This document shows positions 26,085-33,900 of a stretch of DNA of 64,000 bases, one piece after another. Under the pieces are notes generated by a model. It had not been told where the DNA came from. It saw nothing but the letters and a program-made list of their open reading frames with translations, and searched no databases. The stretch lies in the NCBI RefSeq assembly GCF_002272795.1, contig NZ_MLAT01000001.1:124001-188000 (forward strand), in the 5' to 3' direction. How positions within the stretch are numbered: position 1 is the first letter of the stretch; each line of letters begins with the position of its first letter. This DNA is from Helicobacter sp. 13S00482-2 (lineage in GTDB: Bacteria > Campylobacterota > Campylobacteria > Campylobacterales > Helicobacteraceae). The translations under genes were made by a program, and so were the position numbers.

Positions 26085-26255
26085 CTATTCTTCTTCATAT
26101 TCTTCATCTGCATTTTGATAATCATCATCATCATAGCCGTTATACAAGGGGGTGTCCCCATCTCTATCATCTCCATAATCTTGATATTCATCATCAAGAT
26201 CTTCACCTTCAATCTCATCATCTTCATACATTTTGTAGGCATATGTCTTGAGCAT
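26085..26255 (-). CDS. Hyperacidic 56-aa microprotein
   Basis: Short gene between tcdA and aguB. Its ATG shares one base with the tcdA stop (TGATG) and its TAG stop abuts the aguB ATG, so all three are translationally coupled; GAAGAAGAA near its end probably serves as the aguB ribosome site. Of 56 residues 25 are Asp or Glu, only 3 are Lys or Arg, and 9 are Tyr; there is no Cys and no signal peptide. The predicted charge is near -22. No domain is recognised; it may be disordered, metal- or polyamine-binding, or a nucleic-acid mimic, all speculative. Confidence 0.72.
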   Translation of the reverse strand: MLKTYAYKMYEDDEIEGEDLDDEYQDYGDDRDGDTPLYNGYDDDDYQNADEEYEEE

Positions 26256-26914
26256 CACTTTCTCCTATTCAAAATATCTCTAATCACTTCACTTCCAATC
26301 TGCAAACCAAAGCTTCCTGTCACTGCACTAAAACTTCCTAAAGACTTGCATTTAGGATTTTCAGGGCTAAATATTACCTTAAAATCACCAGAAAAATTCT
26401 CTTTTTTTAATAAATCTCTAAATTTTCTGGCAAATTTATCCCCATAGCTTTTCCACACACTATCTACTCGAATTTCTAAGGGATTGAGTTTTTTAGCACT
26501 ACCTGTGGAGCTAATATAAGTTCCATATGGCATTGTTGAACATTTTTTTGCTAAAGCTACTTTTGCAGGAATATCATCAATGGCATCAATAATATAATCA
26601 TATTCCCTCACATCAAAATCATCTAAAAAATTCATATCTACAGATCTTTTTATAGGGGCAATACCTGGGTATATTTCAGCTAGAGCCTGAACTTTGTCTT
26701 CGCCAAGTTTGTGCGAACCAATCTGTCTATTTTGATTGGTGATGTCAAAAGTATCTTTATCAACAATACTGATACTACCAATCCCTGTGCGATACAGACA
26801 ATCTAGTGCGAATCCCCCCACACCACCTATGCCAAAGATAATCACCCTTTTATCTCTAAAAAGTTCAAAATCTTCTCCAAATAAAAATCTTGTTCGTGTG
26901 AATCTATCTTCCAT
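26255..26914 (-). CDS. tcdA: ThiF/E1-like tRNA threonylcarbamoyladenosine dehydratase TcdA
   Basis: E1-like ATP-using enzyme that cyclises t6A37 to ct6A in tRNA. The adenylate-binding motif FGIGGVGGFALDCLYRTG is near residue 28, followed by the family residues DKDTFDITNQNRQ and YIIDAIDDIPAK; the sequence follows TcdA rather than MoeB or ThiF and lacks the zinc-binding CxxC pairs of those. At 219 aa it is shorter than E. coli TcdA (about 268 aa). First gene of the operon that includes the acidic microprotein and aguB. Confidence 0.85.
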   Translation of the reverse strand: MEDRFTRTRFLFGEDFELFRDKRVIIFGIGGVGGFALDCLYRTGIGSISIVDKDTFDITNQNRQIGSHKLGEDKVQALAEIYPGIAPIKRSVDMNFLDDFDVREYDYIIDAIDDIPAKVALAKKCSTMPYGTYISSTGSAKKLNPLEIRVDSVWKSYGDKFARKFRDLLKKENFSGDFKVIFSPENPKCKSLGSFSAVTGSFGLQIGSEVIRDILNRRK

Positions 26915-26990
26915 TACCTATTCCATATATTGTTTCTGTTATTCTATCATAAGCCCCGAGCTTAAAACCCCAATTTAAAGAAGGATTCAC

Positions 26991-27986
26991 ATGAAAAGCC
27001 ATCCACTCAAAAAAATGTTCTTGTGTATGAGCTTGGGAGTAATCTTGGCCACCACTCAGCTCCTAGGCAAAAATATTGAAGTTAAGGATTATTTTGGGAC
27101 TCAAAGTATCCCACTCCCTATCAATAGGGTGATTTATCTAGGAAGTTTTGCAGAAGTTCCTGCAATGTTTGGGAACTGGAATAAAGTCGTAGGGATGGCT
27201 TCTTATGGGTTTAAAAGTGATATTGTTAAACTCAGTGCCAAAAATCTAAAAAACATCAAAAAACTCAGTGATGACCACTATGCTGCCCTCAATATTGAGG
27301 AACTCAAAAATCTGTCTCCTGATCTTATCATTACTTATGTAGGAAATCCGCAGGCAGTAGAATTTGCAAAGAAATTTGGGATTAAATTTCTTTCTTTTAG
27401 AGATAAAAGTGTGGAAAATGTCATTGATGATATTTCTATTCAAGCAAAAGTATTGGGCGAGGAAAAATCTTCAAAACCAAAAATAGAAAAAATGAGAGAA
27501 ATACTCCATCTTATTTATACAAAAACTCAAAACATTGCTCAAAAAAAACGTGTCATTGAAATCTTTCACAAACCCAATCAAATTAGTGGTGAAAATAGCT
27601 TAGATTCTGATATTTTAGCGAGAGCGGGAGTGAAAAATATAGGCTTACAGTATATTAAAAATGGAAGAGCTGAAATCAGTTTGGAAAAAATCGTTTCTGA
27701 AAACCCTGACATGATATTCATCTGGTGGCTCAGTCCGTATAATCCTGAAGATATTATCAAAAATCCACAATTTCAAACCATTAATGCAATCAAAAATAAA
27801 CAAGTATATAAACTCCCTCCCATTGATATTGGTGGGCCAAGAACACCCCTTATTTCTTTATTTATAGCCATAAAAGCCTATCCAGAGGAATTTAAAAATA
27901 TCAATGTTGGCAATGTGCTAAGGGATTATTACAAAACTGTTTTCAATTTAAAAGCTCCAGAAATAAATTCTTTTTTATGGAATTAA
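26991..27986 (+). CDS. Periplasmic binding protein for iron chelate, nickel or cobalamin (FecB/CeuE-like)
   Basis: A 331-aa substrate-binding protein of the class III type (PF01497-like), with a signal peptide (LGVILATTQLLG) and typical phrases NRVIYLGSFAEVPAMFG, LSPDLIITYVGNP and ARAGVKNIGL. No lipobox is seen. In H. pylori related CeuE proteins bind nickel or iron chelates. No permease or ATPase gene is adjacent, so it is an orphan here and must work with a transporter encoded elsewhere. It is divergent from tcdA. Confidence 0.85.
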   Translation: MKSHPLKKMFLCMSLGVILATTQLLGKNIEVKDYFGTQSIPLPINRVIYLGSFAEVPAMFGNWNKVVGMASYGFKSDIVKLSAKNLKNIKKLSDDHYAALNIEELKNLSPDLIITYVGNPQAVEFAKKFGIKFLSFRDKSVENVIDDISIQAKVLGEEKSSKPKIEKMREILHLIYTKTQNIAQKKRVIEIFHKPNQISGENSLDSDILARAGVKNIGLQYIKNGRAEISLEKIVSENPDMIFIWWLSPYNPEDIIKNPQFQTINAIKNKQVYKLPPIDIGGPRTPLISLFIAIKAYPEEFKNINVGNVLRDYYKTVFNLKAPEINSFLWN

Positions 27987-28078
27987 GGTCAATCTCTTAG
28001 ACAATAAAGATATTTTTTCATCAATATGCTCCAATAATTATGGAATAATTCCAAGAACTAAAATCCTTGGAGACATCA

Positions 28079-28687
28079 ATGCAAAGATATTGGAAAATAT
28101 TTTTAACTGTTTTGATTTTGATATCCCTAACATCTCAATTACAGGCAAGGAAGAGAGGTGCTTTTGAAATTTACGGGGATATTTTTCAATTCTTACCAGT
28201 AATGGCAGCTGTTTATACGCTTACTCAGAAAGATTACCAAGGGCTTGGAGAACTCGCAATTGGTTCAGGGAGTGTTCTAGCGGCAACATTTGCTATGAAA
28301 TACAGTTTTGTGGGTATCTCTAGAAATCATCCAAACTGGGCAAAAATCAGTCAAAGACCTGATGATTTAGACTCCTATGAAGGGTTTCCATCAGGGCATA
28401 CTTCATTTGCTTTTTCAGCTGCGGGTTTTATGCAGAGGCGTTATGGTTGGAAATGGGGAGTCCCCACTACGGTTTTAGCAACTCTAGTAGGTATTTCGAG
28501 GATCACATCAAAAAGACATACCATTACTCAGACGATTGCTGGGGCAATACTTGGATATGGAGTATCTTATTTGGTTACAAGCAAGTTAGATAAAAATGTT
28601 GAAATAAAAGTAGATATCGGCGATGAAGAGATTTCAAAAGGCAAGTACCAAAACACCTATGGAATATCTGTAAGCTATAGATTCTAA
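28079..28687 (+). CDS. PAP2-superfamily phosphatase-like membrane protein, altered motif
   Basis: A 202-aa protein with an N-terminal membrane or signal segment and PAP2 motifs: PSGHTSFAF (His107) and SR-x5-H (Arg141, His147). The position three residues after the nucleophilic His, normally Asp, is Gln151 (SKRHTITQT), and the first motif K-x6-RP is irregular. Relatives in Helicobacter (LpxE, LpxF) dephosphorylate lipid A; this copy may be less active, have a shifted specificity, or be non-catalytic. The start is the ATG at 28079 behind GGAG, not the TTG at 28067. Confidence 0.78.
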   Translation: MQRYWKIFLTVLILISLTSQLQARKRGAFEIYGDIFQFLPVMAAVYTLTQKDYQGLGELAIGSGSVLAATFAMKYSFVGISRNHPNWAKISQRPDDLDSYEGFPSGHTSFAFSAAGFMQRRYGWKWGVPTTVLATLVGISRITSKRHTITQTIAGAILGYGVSYLVTSKLDKNVEIKVDIGDEEISKGKYQNTYGISVSYRF

Positions 28688-28703
28688 AATTTATTTTAGA
28701 ATC
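28680..28703. terminator. Bidirectional hairpin at convergent gene ends
   Basis: A perfect ten-base inverted repeat, GATTCTAAAA and TTTTAGAATC around TTTA, spans the stop codons of the PAP2 gene and of dcd, whose coding regions end three bases apart. The U-rich arms on both strands let it act as a terminator for both transcripts. Confidence 0.75.
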
Positions 28704-29260
28704 CTTGGCAAAGTGATTCCTTTTTGACCCTGATATTTTCCCTTTTTATCCCTATAGGTTACCTTGCAAGCTTCATCTCCTTGCAAAAATAGCACCTGTG
28801 CAATACCTTCATTGGCATATATTTTTGCGGGTAATGGCGTGGTATTTGATATTTCAATAGTGATATGGCCTTCAAATTCAGGCTCAAAAGGTGTTACATT
28901 CACGATAATTCCACATCTCGCATAAGTGCTTTTTCCTAAACAAATCGCAAGAGTATCTCTTGGCATTCTAAAATATTCCATTGTTCTAGCTAGTGCAAAA
29001 GAATTTGCAGGTATGACACAATAGCCATCTTTGGAAGCATCTACCTCTATCACGTTGCTTTTGTGAAAATCTTTTGGATCAATAATAGTTGCTCCGATAT
29101 TTGTGAAAATCATAAATTCACTTCCCACTCTAATATCATACCCATAACTACTCAGACCAAAACTCACAACATTTTTACCCACTTGCTCTTCACAAAAAGG
29201 TTCTATCATATTGTGTGTCAAACTCATTTCTTTTATCCATTGATCAGATTTCAACCCCAT
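28691..29260 (-). CDS. dcd: dCTP deaminase
   Basis: Deaminates dCTP to dUTP, the source of dUMP for thymidylate synthesis. Family landmarks are visible: [14 protein letters not shown], the catalytic stretch [23 protein letters not shown] with Glu in the last part, and [14 protein letters not shown]. At 189 aa it is typical for Dcd; the C-terminal [13 protein letters not shown] segment closes over the nucleotide in homologues. It is divergent from accB, an arrangement I recall also from H. pylori. Confidence 0.95.
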   Translation of the reverse strand: MGLKSDQWIKEMSLTHNMIEPFCEEQVGKNVVSFGLSSYGYDIRVGSEFMIFTNIGATIIDPKDFHKSNVIEVDASKDGYCVIPANSFALARTMEYFRMPRDTLAICLGKSTYARCGIIVNVTPFEPEFEGHITIEISNTTPLPAKIYANEGIAQVLFLQGDEACKVTYRDKKGKYQGQKGITLPRILK

Positions 29261-29372
29261 AACACAGCCTTTATTTAAATTAAACTTATGGTATTATAGC
29301 AGATACGAATAGCTGACTGTAAAAACTCTAAAATTATGGATTTTAAAATTCAGATAAAAGGATAGGTACATT

Positions 29373-29831
29373 ATGAATCTTGCAGAACTAAAAAAACTCA
29401 TCGAAATGTTTGATAATTCAGACGTTGCTAGATTAAGTCTAAAGCAAAGTGATTTTGAAATAAAGCTAGACAAGCAACCTGGTTGTGCTCAATCAATTCC
29501 TCTTGTGCAACCTCAAACCGTGGTAGTAGAACCACTAAATTTGGCACAAACACCCCCTGCAGTTCCTAGCAACACTTCAGAAAATAAAAAAGGAGATTTT
29601 ATTACTTCTCCAATGGTAGGGACTTTTTATCGATGTCCTTCTCCAGATTCTGCTCCATATGTGAATGTAGGTGATACCATAAAAAAAGGGCAAACCATAG
29701 GAATCATTGAAGCAATGAAAATCATGAACGAAATTGAAGCGGAATATGATTGCAAAATCCTTTCCATAGAAGTGAATGATTCACAACCTGTAGAGTTTGG
29801 AAGCAAGCTTATAAAAGTAGAGAAAATCTAA
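29373..29831 (+). CDS. accB: Biotin carboxyl carrier protein of acetyl-CoA carboxylase
   Basis: Carries biotin between the two half-reactions of acetyl-CoA carboxylase in fatty acid synthesis. The biotinylated lysine is Lys116 in IIEAMKIMNEIEAE, within the C-terminal lipoyl/biotinyl domain (about residues 77-152). A Pro/Thr/Val-rich linker (residues 42-70) joins it to an N-terminal helix used for AccC binding. accC starts four bases after the stop. Confidence 0.96.
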   Translation: MNLAELKKLIEMFDNSDVARLSLKQSDFEIKLDKQPGCAQSIPLVQPQTVVVEPLNLAQTPPAVPSNTSENKKGDFITSPMVGTFYRCPSPDSAPYVNVGDTIKKGQTIGIIEAMKIMNEIEAEYDCKILSIEVNDSQPVEFGSKLIKVEKI

Positions 29832-29835
29832 AACT

Positions 29836-31194
29836 ATGAAACAAGTAGAAAAAAAATCACTCCAAAGAATCCTGATTGCTAATCGCGGAGAAATTGCTCT
29901 AAGAGCTATAAGAACTATTCAAGAAATGGGAAAAGAAGCCATCGCTATCTATTCTACGGCTGATAAAGATACGCATTACCTAGATATTGCAGATGCAAAA
30001 GTATGCATTGGTGGACCAAAATCCTCTGAAAGCTATCTTAATGTTTCTGCCATTATGAGTGTGGCGGAATTGTTTGATGCAGATGCGATTTTCCCTGGAT
30101 ATGGATTTTTAAGCGAAAATCAGAATTTTGTAGAGATTTGCTCTCATCATGGGATAGAATTCATAGGTCCAAGTTCTGAAGTAATGGTAATCATGAGCGA
30201 TAAATCAAAAGCTAAAGATGTGATGAAAGAAGCTGGTGTGCCCGTAATACTAGGAAGTGATGGAGCACTCAAAAGCTACCAAGAAGCTCAAAAGGTAGCT
30301 GAGAAAATCGGTTATCCAGTAATCATAAAAGCAGCAGCAGGTGGGGGTGGTAGAGGCATGAGAGTCGTTGAAGATCCAAAACTCCTCAAAAACCTCTATT
30401 TGGCAGCTGAGAGCGAAGCATTGAGTGCATTTGGAGATGGCACAATCTATATGGAAAAATTTATCCGCAACCCCAAGCATATTGAGGTTCAGATACTAGC
30501 AGATAAGCACGGAAATGTGATTCATATAGGCGAAAGAGACTGTTCAGCACAACGCAGACAACAAAAACTCATTGAAGAAACTCCTGCTAGTGTTCTCTCT
30601 CCTGAAGTTAGAAAAGCACTACTTGAAACTGCCGTAAAGGCAGCAAAATATATCGGTTATGTGGGTGCAGGAACTTTTGAATTTCTTTTAGATGCTAACT
30701 ATAAAGATTTCTATTTTATGGAGATGAACACAAGGCTTCAAGTTGAACATACCATTAGCGAAATGGTGAGTGGTCTAGATATGGTAGAGTGGATGATAAA
30801 AATCGCAGAAGGACAAACCCTTCCAAGCCAAGAAGAAATCAGTTTCAAAGGACATTCTATTGAATGTAGAATCACTGCTGAAGATCCTGAAAAATTCTAT
30901 CCTTGTCCAGGTAAGATCACCAAATGGATAGCACCAGGTGGTGCAAATGTGAGGATTGATACACACGCCTATGCTGGATATGTCGTACCTATGTTCTATG
31001 ATTCAATGATTGGAAAACTGATTGTATGGGGAGAAGACAGAACTCGTGCCATTGCAAAAATGAAAAGATCTTTGAGAGAATTTTGTATTGAAGGAATCAA
31101 AACCACGATTCCATTTCATCTAAAAATGATGGATAATGTGGATTTCAAACACTCTAAAATACATACCAAGTATTTGGAACAGAATATGGAATAA
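29836..31194 (+). CDS. accC: Biotin carboxylase of acetyl-CoA carboxylase
   Basis: ATP-grasp enzyme that carboxylates biotin on AccB. The N-terminal domain starts RILIANRGEIALRAIRT, the glycine-rich ATP loop is AAAGGGGRGMRVV, and the metal and catalytic segments FMEMNTRLQVEHTISEMV and the bicarbonate-binding region follow. 452 aa is the normal length. A short gap with a small hairpin (31199-31223) separates it from the next gene. Confidence 0.97.
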   Translation: MKQVEKKSLQRILIANRGEIALRAIRTIQEMGKEAIAIYSTADKDTHYLDIADAKVCIGGPKSSESYLNVSAIMSVAELFDADAIFPGYGFLSENQNFVEICSHHGIEFIGPSSEVMVIMSDKSKAKDVMKEAGVPVILGSDGALKSYQEAQKVAEKIGYPVIIKAAAGGGGRGMRVVEDPKLLKNLYLAAESEALSAFGDGTIYMEKFIRNPKHIEVQILADKHGNVIHIGERDCSAQRRQQKLIEETPASVLSPEVRKALLETAVKAAKYIGYVGAGTFEFLLDANYKDFYFMEMNTRLQVEHTISEMVSGLDMVEWMIKIAEGQTLPSQEEISFKGHSIECRITAEDPEKFYPCPGKITKWIAPGGANVRIDTHAYAGYVVPMFYDSMIGKLIVWGEDRTRAIAKMKRSLREFCIEGIKTTIPFHLKMMDNVDFKHSKIHTKYLEQNME

Positions 31195-31235
31195 CAAGTG
31201 CTTATTAAACTATGAAATAAGCAAAAGGACTGGTA

Positions 31236-31916
31236 ATGAAAATCACTCCACATAGTGCTAATATTAATGACAAATCTTCTGGTAAAGGGGCTTTGAGCAC
31301 ACGTTTAGAGAATGATAATAACATCAATGGAACGATCAAGGCGAAGCCTCTAAAAAAAAATGAAGACTCTGTTGTCATTAACGAAAGCGAACTAGCAAAA
31401 TCTACAAGAGAGATCAATAACACCATAGGTTCTTTACAAATAGCTATAAAGGCTATGAATGAAATGAGTCAAAAAACTGAGGAATTGATTAAAAACTCTG
31501 AAGAAATTCACGCAAAAGATTCACAAAAATCTGAGATAGCACTCAAAGAATCCCAAGATATTAAAGCAGATATCACGAAAATTTTCGATACCTCAACTTT
31601 CAATAAAGAAAATGTATTTACAAAAAAATATAGCCATATAGACCCTAAAATAAAATTTCAGTCCAACTCAATCAATCCTGATAAAATTGAAATAAAAAAT
31701 ACAAAAAATCTCAATGATTTTCTCAAGGATATTAATCTGCAGAAAAAATATGCCAAAGAAGGTATTGAGGCACTCAGAGAAAAAGTTGGGGAGACTCTTG
31801 TTGATGATGAAAAATACGAGACACTAAATAAAGATGCACTAGATAAAGAACAATTCAAGGCTTCTCATAATACCGAAGGAATCACCTTAGAACGCCTGAC
31901 AAAACTACTTAATTAA
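31236..31916 (+). CDS. Coiled-coil protein of unknown function upstream of pseC
   Basis: A 226-aa hydrophilic protein without signal peptide or membrane segments. Residues 55-105 (ESELAKSTREINNTIGSLQ onward) have heptad-like spacing and probably form a coiled coil, superficially like the helical arms of flagellin-type or flagellar cap proteins; the rest is Lys/Asn/Asp-rich. Its TAA abuts the ATG of pseC with no gap, so pseC depends on its translation. Since PseC feeds flagellin glycosylation, a flagellar role is possible but unproven. Confidence 0.65.
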   Translation: MKITPHSANINDKSSGKGALSTRLENDNNINGTIKAKPLKKNEDSVVINESELAKSTREINNTIGSLQIAIKAMNEMSQKTEELIKNSEEIHAKDSQKSEIALKESQDIKADITKIFDTSTFNKENVFTKKYSHIDPKIKFQSNSINPDKIEIKNTKNLNDFLKDINLQKKYAKEGIEALREKVGETLVDDEKYETLNKDALDKEQFKASHNTEGITLERLTKLLN

Positions 31917-33038
31917 ATGAATCCTTATAGCACTCAATACATTGAAGATGATGACATACAAGCTGTCATAGAGGCTTTAAGAAGCCCTACACTCACTCAA
32001 GGAAACCTTACTCAAGAATTTGAAGAAAGAATTGCTGATTTTATAGGAGCGAAGTATGCTCTTGTATTTAACTCCGCTACAAGTGCTTTATATGCAAGCT
32101 ATAAAGCCATCAATTTAGATCACGATCATTATGCCATCACTTCACCCATCAGCTTTGTTGCTACTACTAATATGATGCTAGAATGTCACTCAAAGCCCAT
32201 ATTTTGTGATATAAAAAGGGATGGAAACATTGATGAAAACTCCATAAAGTCACATATCACCAACCAAACAAGTGCTATTGTGAGTGTTGATTATGCAGGA
32301 AATAGCATCGAGGCTGAAGTAATCCAAAAAATCTGTAAAGAAAATAATTTAGTATTTATTTCAGATAGCTCCCACAGTTTTGGTGGCAAATATCAAAATC
32401 AAAAAATCGGCACACTCGCTGATGCGACTATTTTCAGCTTTCATGCAATCAAACCCATCACAACAGCAGAAGGTGGGGCCTTGCTCACGAACAATGCAGA
32501 TATATACGAACAAGCCAAACTCATTCGATCGCACGGAGTCACAAAAAAAGAGTTATGGAATTCTGATGTCACAAGAAGTGGGTTTAACTTTCGTATGAAC
32601 GAACTTCAAGCAGCACTTGGAATATCTCAACTCAAAAAAATCAATAGATTCTTGCATACCAAAGAAGAGATTGCAAAATTTTATGACAAAGCCTTTGAAG
32701 GCAATCCTTATTTTTTTACTCTTCATCAGCATATAAAACATTTCAGCACAAATCATCTCTATCCAATCATTCTTGCACCAGAATTTTGGTGCTCTAAAGA
32801 AGATATTTTTAGATCTCTTCAAGAAAAGGGACTTGGAGTACAGGTGCATTACAAGCCTATCAATGAATTCAGTTTGTATAAAAAACTTTTAGGAGAAGTC
32901 AATCTTCCTAATGCAAGAGATTTTTATCGTGCAGAAATTTCTATCCCATGTCATCAAAAAATGAGTTATGCGGATGCAAAAATAACTGCCGAAAAAATCC
33001 TGAGTGTTTTTGAAAAATTCAAGGCCTGTTTGCATTAA
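31917..33038 (+). CDS. pseC: UDP-4-amino-4,6-dideoxy-N-acetyl-L-altrosamine transaminase
   Basis: Aminotransferase of the pseudaminic acid pathway, which supplies the nine-carbon sugar that decorates flagellins in Helicobacter and Campylobacter. The PLP lysine is Lys179 in FSFHAIKPITTAEGG, with ISDSSHSFGG as the cofactor-ring contact and GFNFRMNELQAALG as the family signature. The gene begins directly at the stop codon of the upstream gene, with no own ribosome site visible, which points to translational coupling. Confidence 0.92.
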   Translation: MNPYSTQYIEDDDIQAVIEALRSPTLTQGNLTQEFEERIADFIGAKYALVFNSATSALYASYKAINLDHDHYAITSPISFVATTNMMLECHSKPIFCDIKRDGNIDENSIKSHITNQTSAIVSVDYAGNSIEAEVIQKICKENNLVFISDSSHSFGGKYQNQKIGTLADATIFSFHAIKPITTAEGGALLTNNADIYEQAKLIRSHGVTKKELWNSDVTRSGFNFRMNELQAALGISQLKKINRFLHTKEEIAKFYDKAFEGNPYFFTLHQHIKHFSTNHLYPIILAPEFWCSKEDIFRSLQEKGLGVQVHYKPINEFSLYKKLLGEVNLPNARDFYRAEISIPCHQKMSYADAKITAEKILSVFEKFKACLH

Positions 33039-33086
33039 AAAGGAATAATTTTTGCTAGATATCCAAAAACGATTTGGAGTTCTACT

Positions 33087-33557
33087 GTGGAAATTAATTC
33101 GCAACTACCACAAACATCAATATATAATCTGTTTAACACACAAAAAGAACAAACCCAGAGTTCGCAAACTGAAAAAACTCATCTCAAATCTAACGAAAAA
33201 GCCTCTCTAGAGCCTAAAAAACAAATTACTAACCCCATAGAATCAAAGCAAAGAGAGACTTATGGGTTGCTCGTTTTAGAACTGATGAGTAATGATGAAT
33301 ACAACGCATTTAAAAGGGCTACTGCAGGAATGAGTGAAGGGGATAAGATGTTAGCTGCACAATCTTTGTATAGTTTGACAAACTTTTATAATGGAAAATA
33401 TAATCCTGATTTACAACAAGATCTAAAAACTGATTCTAATCCTCATCAAAAGAATGCTCAAAGAGCCTTTGGCATACAAGCTCAAGATCTCAATAACTTT
33501 TTGGAAAAATACAAAAATGCCTATGAAAGTTCTGGTGGATTTGATACGATACTTTGA
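33087..33557 (+). CDS. Conserved-looking protein of unknown function downstream of pseC
   Basis: A 156-aa protein that starts at a GTG (33087) seven bases after GGAG. The first 55 residues are Gln/Ser/Thr/Lys-rich and probably disordered; the second half (about residues 56-156) looks like a compact helical domain: YGLLVLELMSNDEYNAFKRA, then SEGDKMLAAQSLYSLTNFY and LNNFLEKYKNAYESSGG. No membrane segment or export signal. Family not recognised; with the coiled-coil protein on the other side it brackets pseC, so a flagellar link is conceivable. Confidence 0.62.
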   Translation: MEINSQLPQTSIYNLFNTQKEQTQSSQTEKTHLKSNEKASLEPKKQITNPIESKQRETYGLLVLELMSNDEYNAFKRATAGMSEGDKMLAAQSLYSLTNFYNGKYNPDLQQDLKTDSNPHQKNAQRAFGIQAQDLNNFLEKYKNAYESSGGFDTIL

Positions 33558-33560
33558 TTA

Positions 33561-33589
33561 TTGACTTTTCAGGGGATTTCTCTTATAAT
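33561..33589 (+). promoter_or_regulatory. Sigma-70 consensus promoter of the tRNA gene
   Basis: TTGACT (33561-33566) and TATAAT (33584-33589) are separated by 17 bases, an almost perfect housekeeping promoter, with the tRNA starting twelve bases after the -10 element. A good -35 element is unusual for Helicobacter protein genes but expected for a strongly transcribed stable RNA. Confidence 0.85.
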
Positions 33590-33600
33590 TACAGGCTCTT

Positions 33601-33678
33601 GTCAAGGTAGCTCAGCTGGTTTAGAGCGCTGGTCTCATAAGCCGGAGGTCGGGAGTTCAAGTCTCCCTCTTGACACCA
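33601..33678 (+). tRNA. tRNA with CAT anticodon (probably elongator Met)
   Basis: A complete cloverleaf can be drawn: acceptor stem GTCAAGG with TCTTGAC, D arm GCTC/GAGC, anticodon arm CTGGT-CTCATAA-GCCGG giving anticodon CAT, and T arm GGGAG-TTCAAGT-CTCCC, then discriminator A and an encoded CCA. G1 pairs with C72, so it is not the initiator tRNA, which has an unpaired 1-72 position. A tRNA-Ile with lysidine-modified CAT cannot be fully excluded by eye. Confidence 0.93.
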
Positions 33679-33900
33679 ATATGTTTTTTATTTCTTTTCT
33701 TAAAAATCCATTAAAAATATTTGAATCCATCTACAAGCATTTGAACTTAAATACCCTCTCCTTGTTGTATGGTTATTCTTGGTTTTTAAATCAAAAAATC
33801 CATTGCATGTTTTTAAAATCAAATCTTATACGGATTTATTTTAAAAACCCAGATTACATATTCATATGGCTGTAACTTGAAAATCTTCTTTATTCCTAGC
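33679..33900. other. Non-coding gap after the tRNA
   Basis: About 220 bases between the tRNA and the convergent MFS gene. It is very AT-rich, begins with a T-rich stretch that may end the tRNA transcript, and has short frames only. I see no gene, repeat or clear hairpin in it. Confidence 0.6.

Noticed and set aside
26085-26255. Acidic microprotein as a ubiquitin-like partner of the E1-like TcdA
   Set aside because: It ends in Glu residues rather than the Gly-Gly tail needed for adenylation, and has no beta-grasp pattern; the neighbour matches tRNA-modifying TcdA.
31199-31223. Hairpin TGCTTATT / AATAAGCA after accC as a terminator
   Set aside because: Weak AT-rich stem without a T run on the coding strand and too near the ribosome site of the next gene; the operon probably reads through.
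33561-33875. Open frame of about 104 codons across the tRNA region
   Set aside because: It runs through the promoter and tRNA gene; the peptide has no recognisable features, so it is a chance frame.
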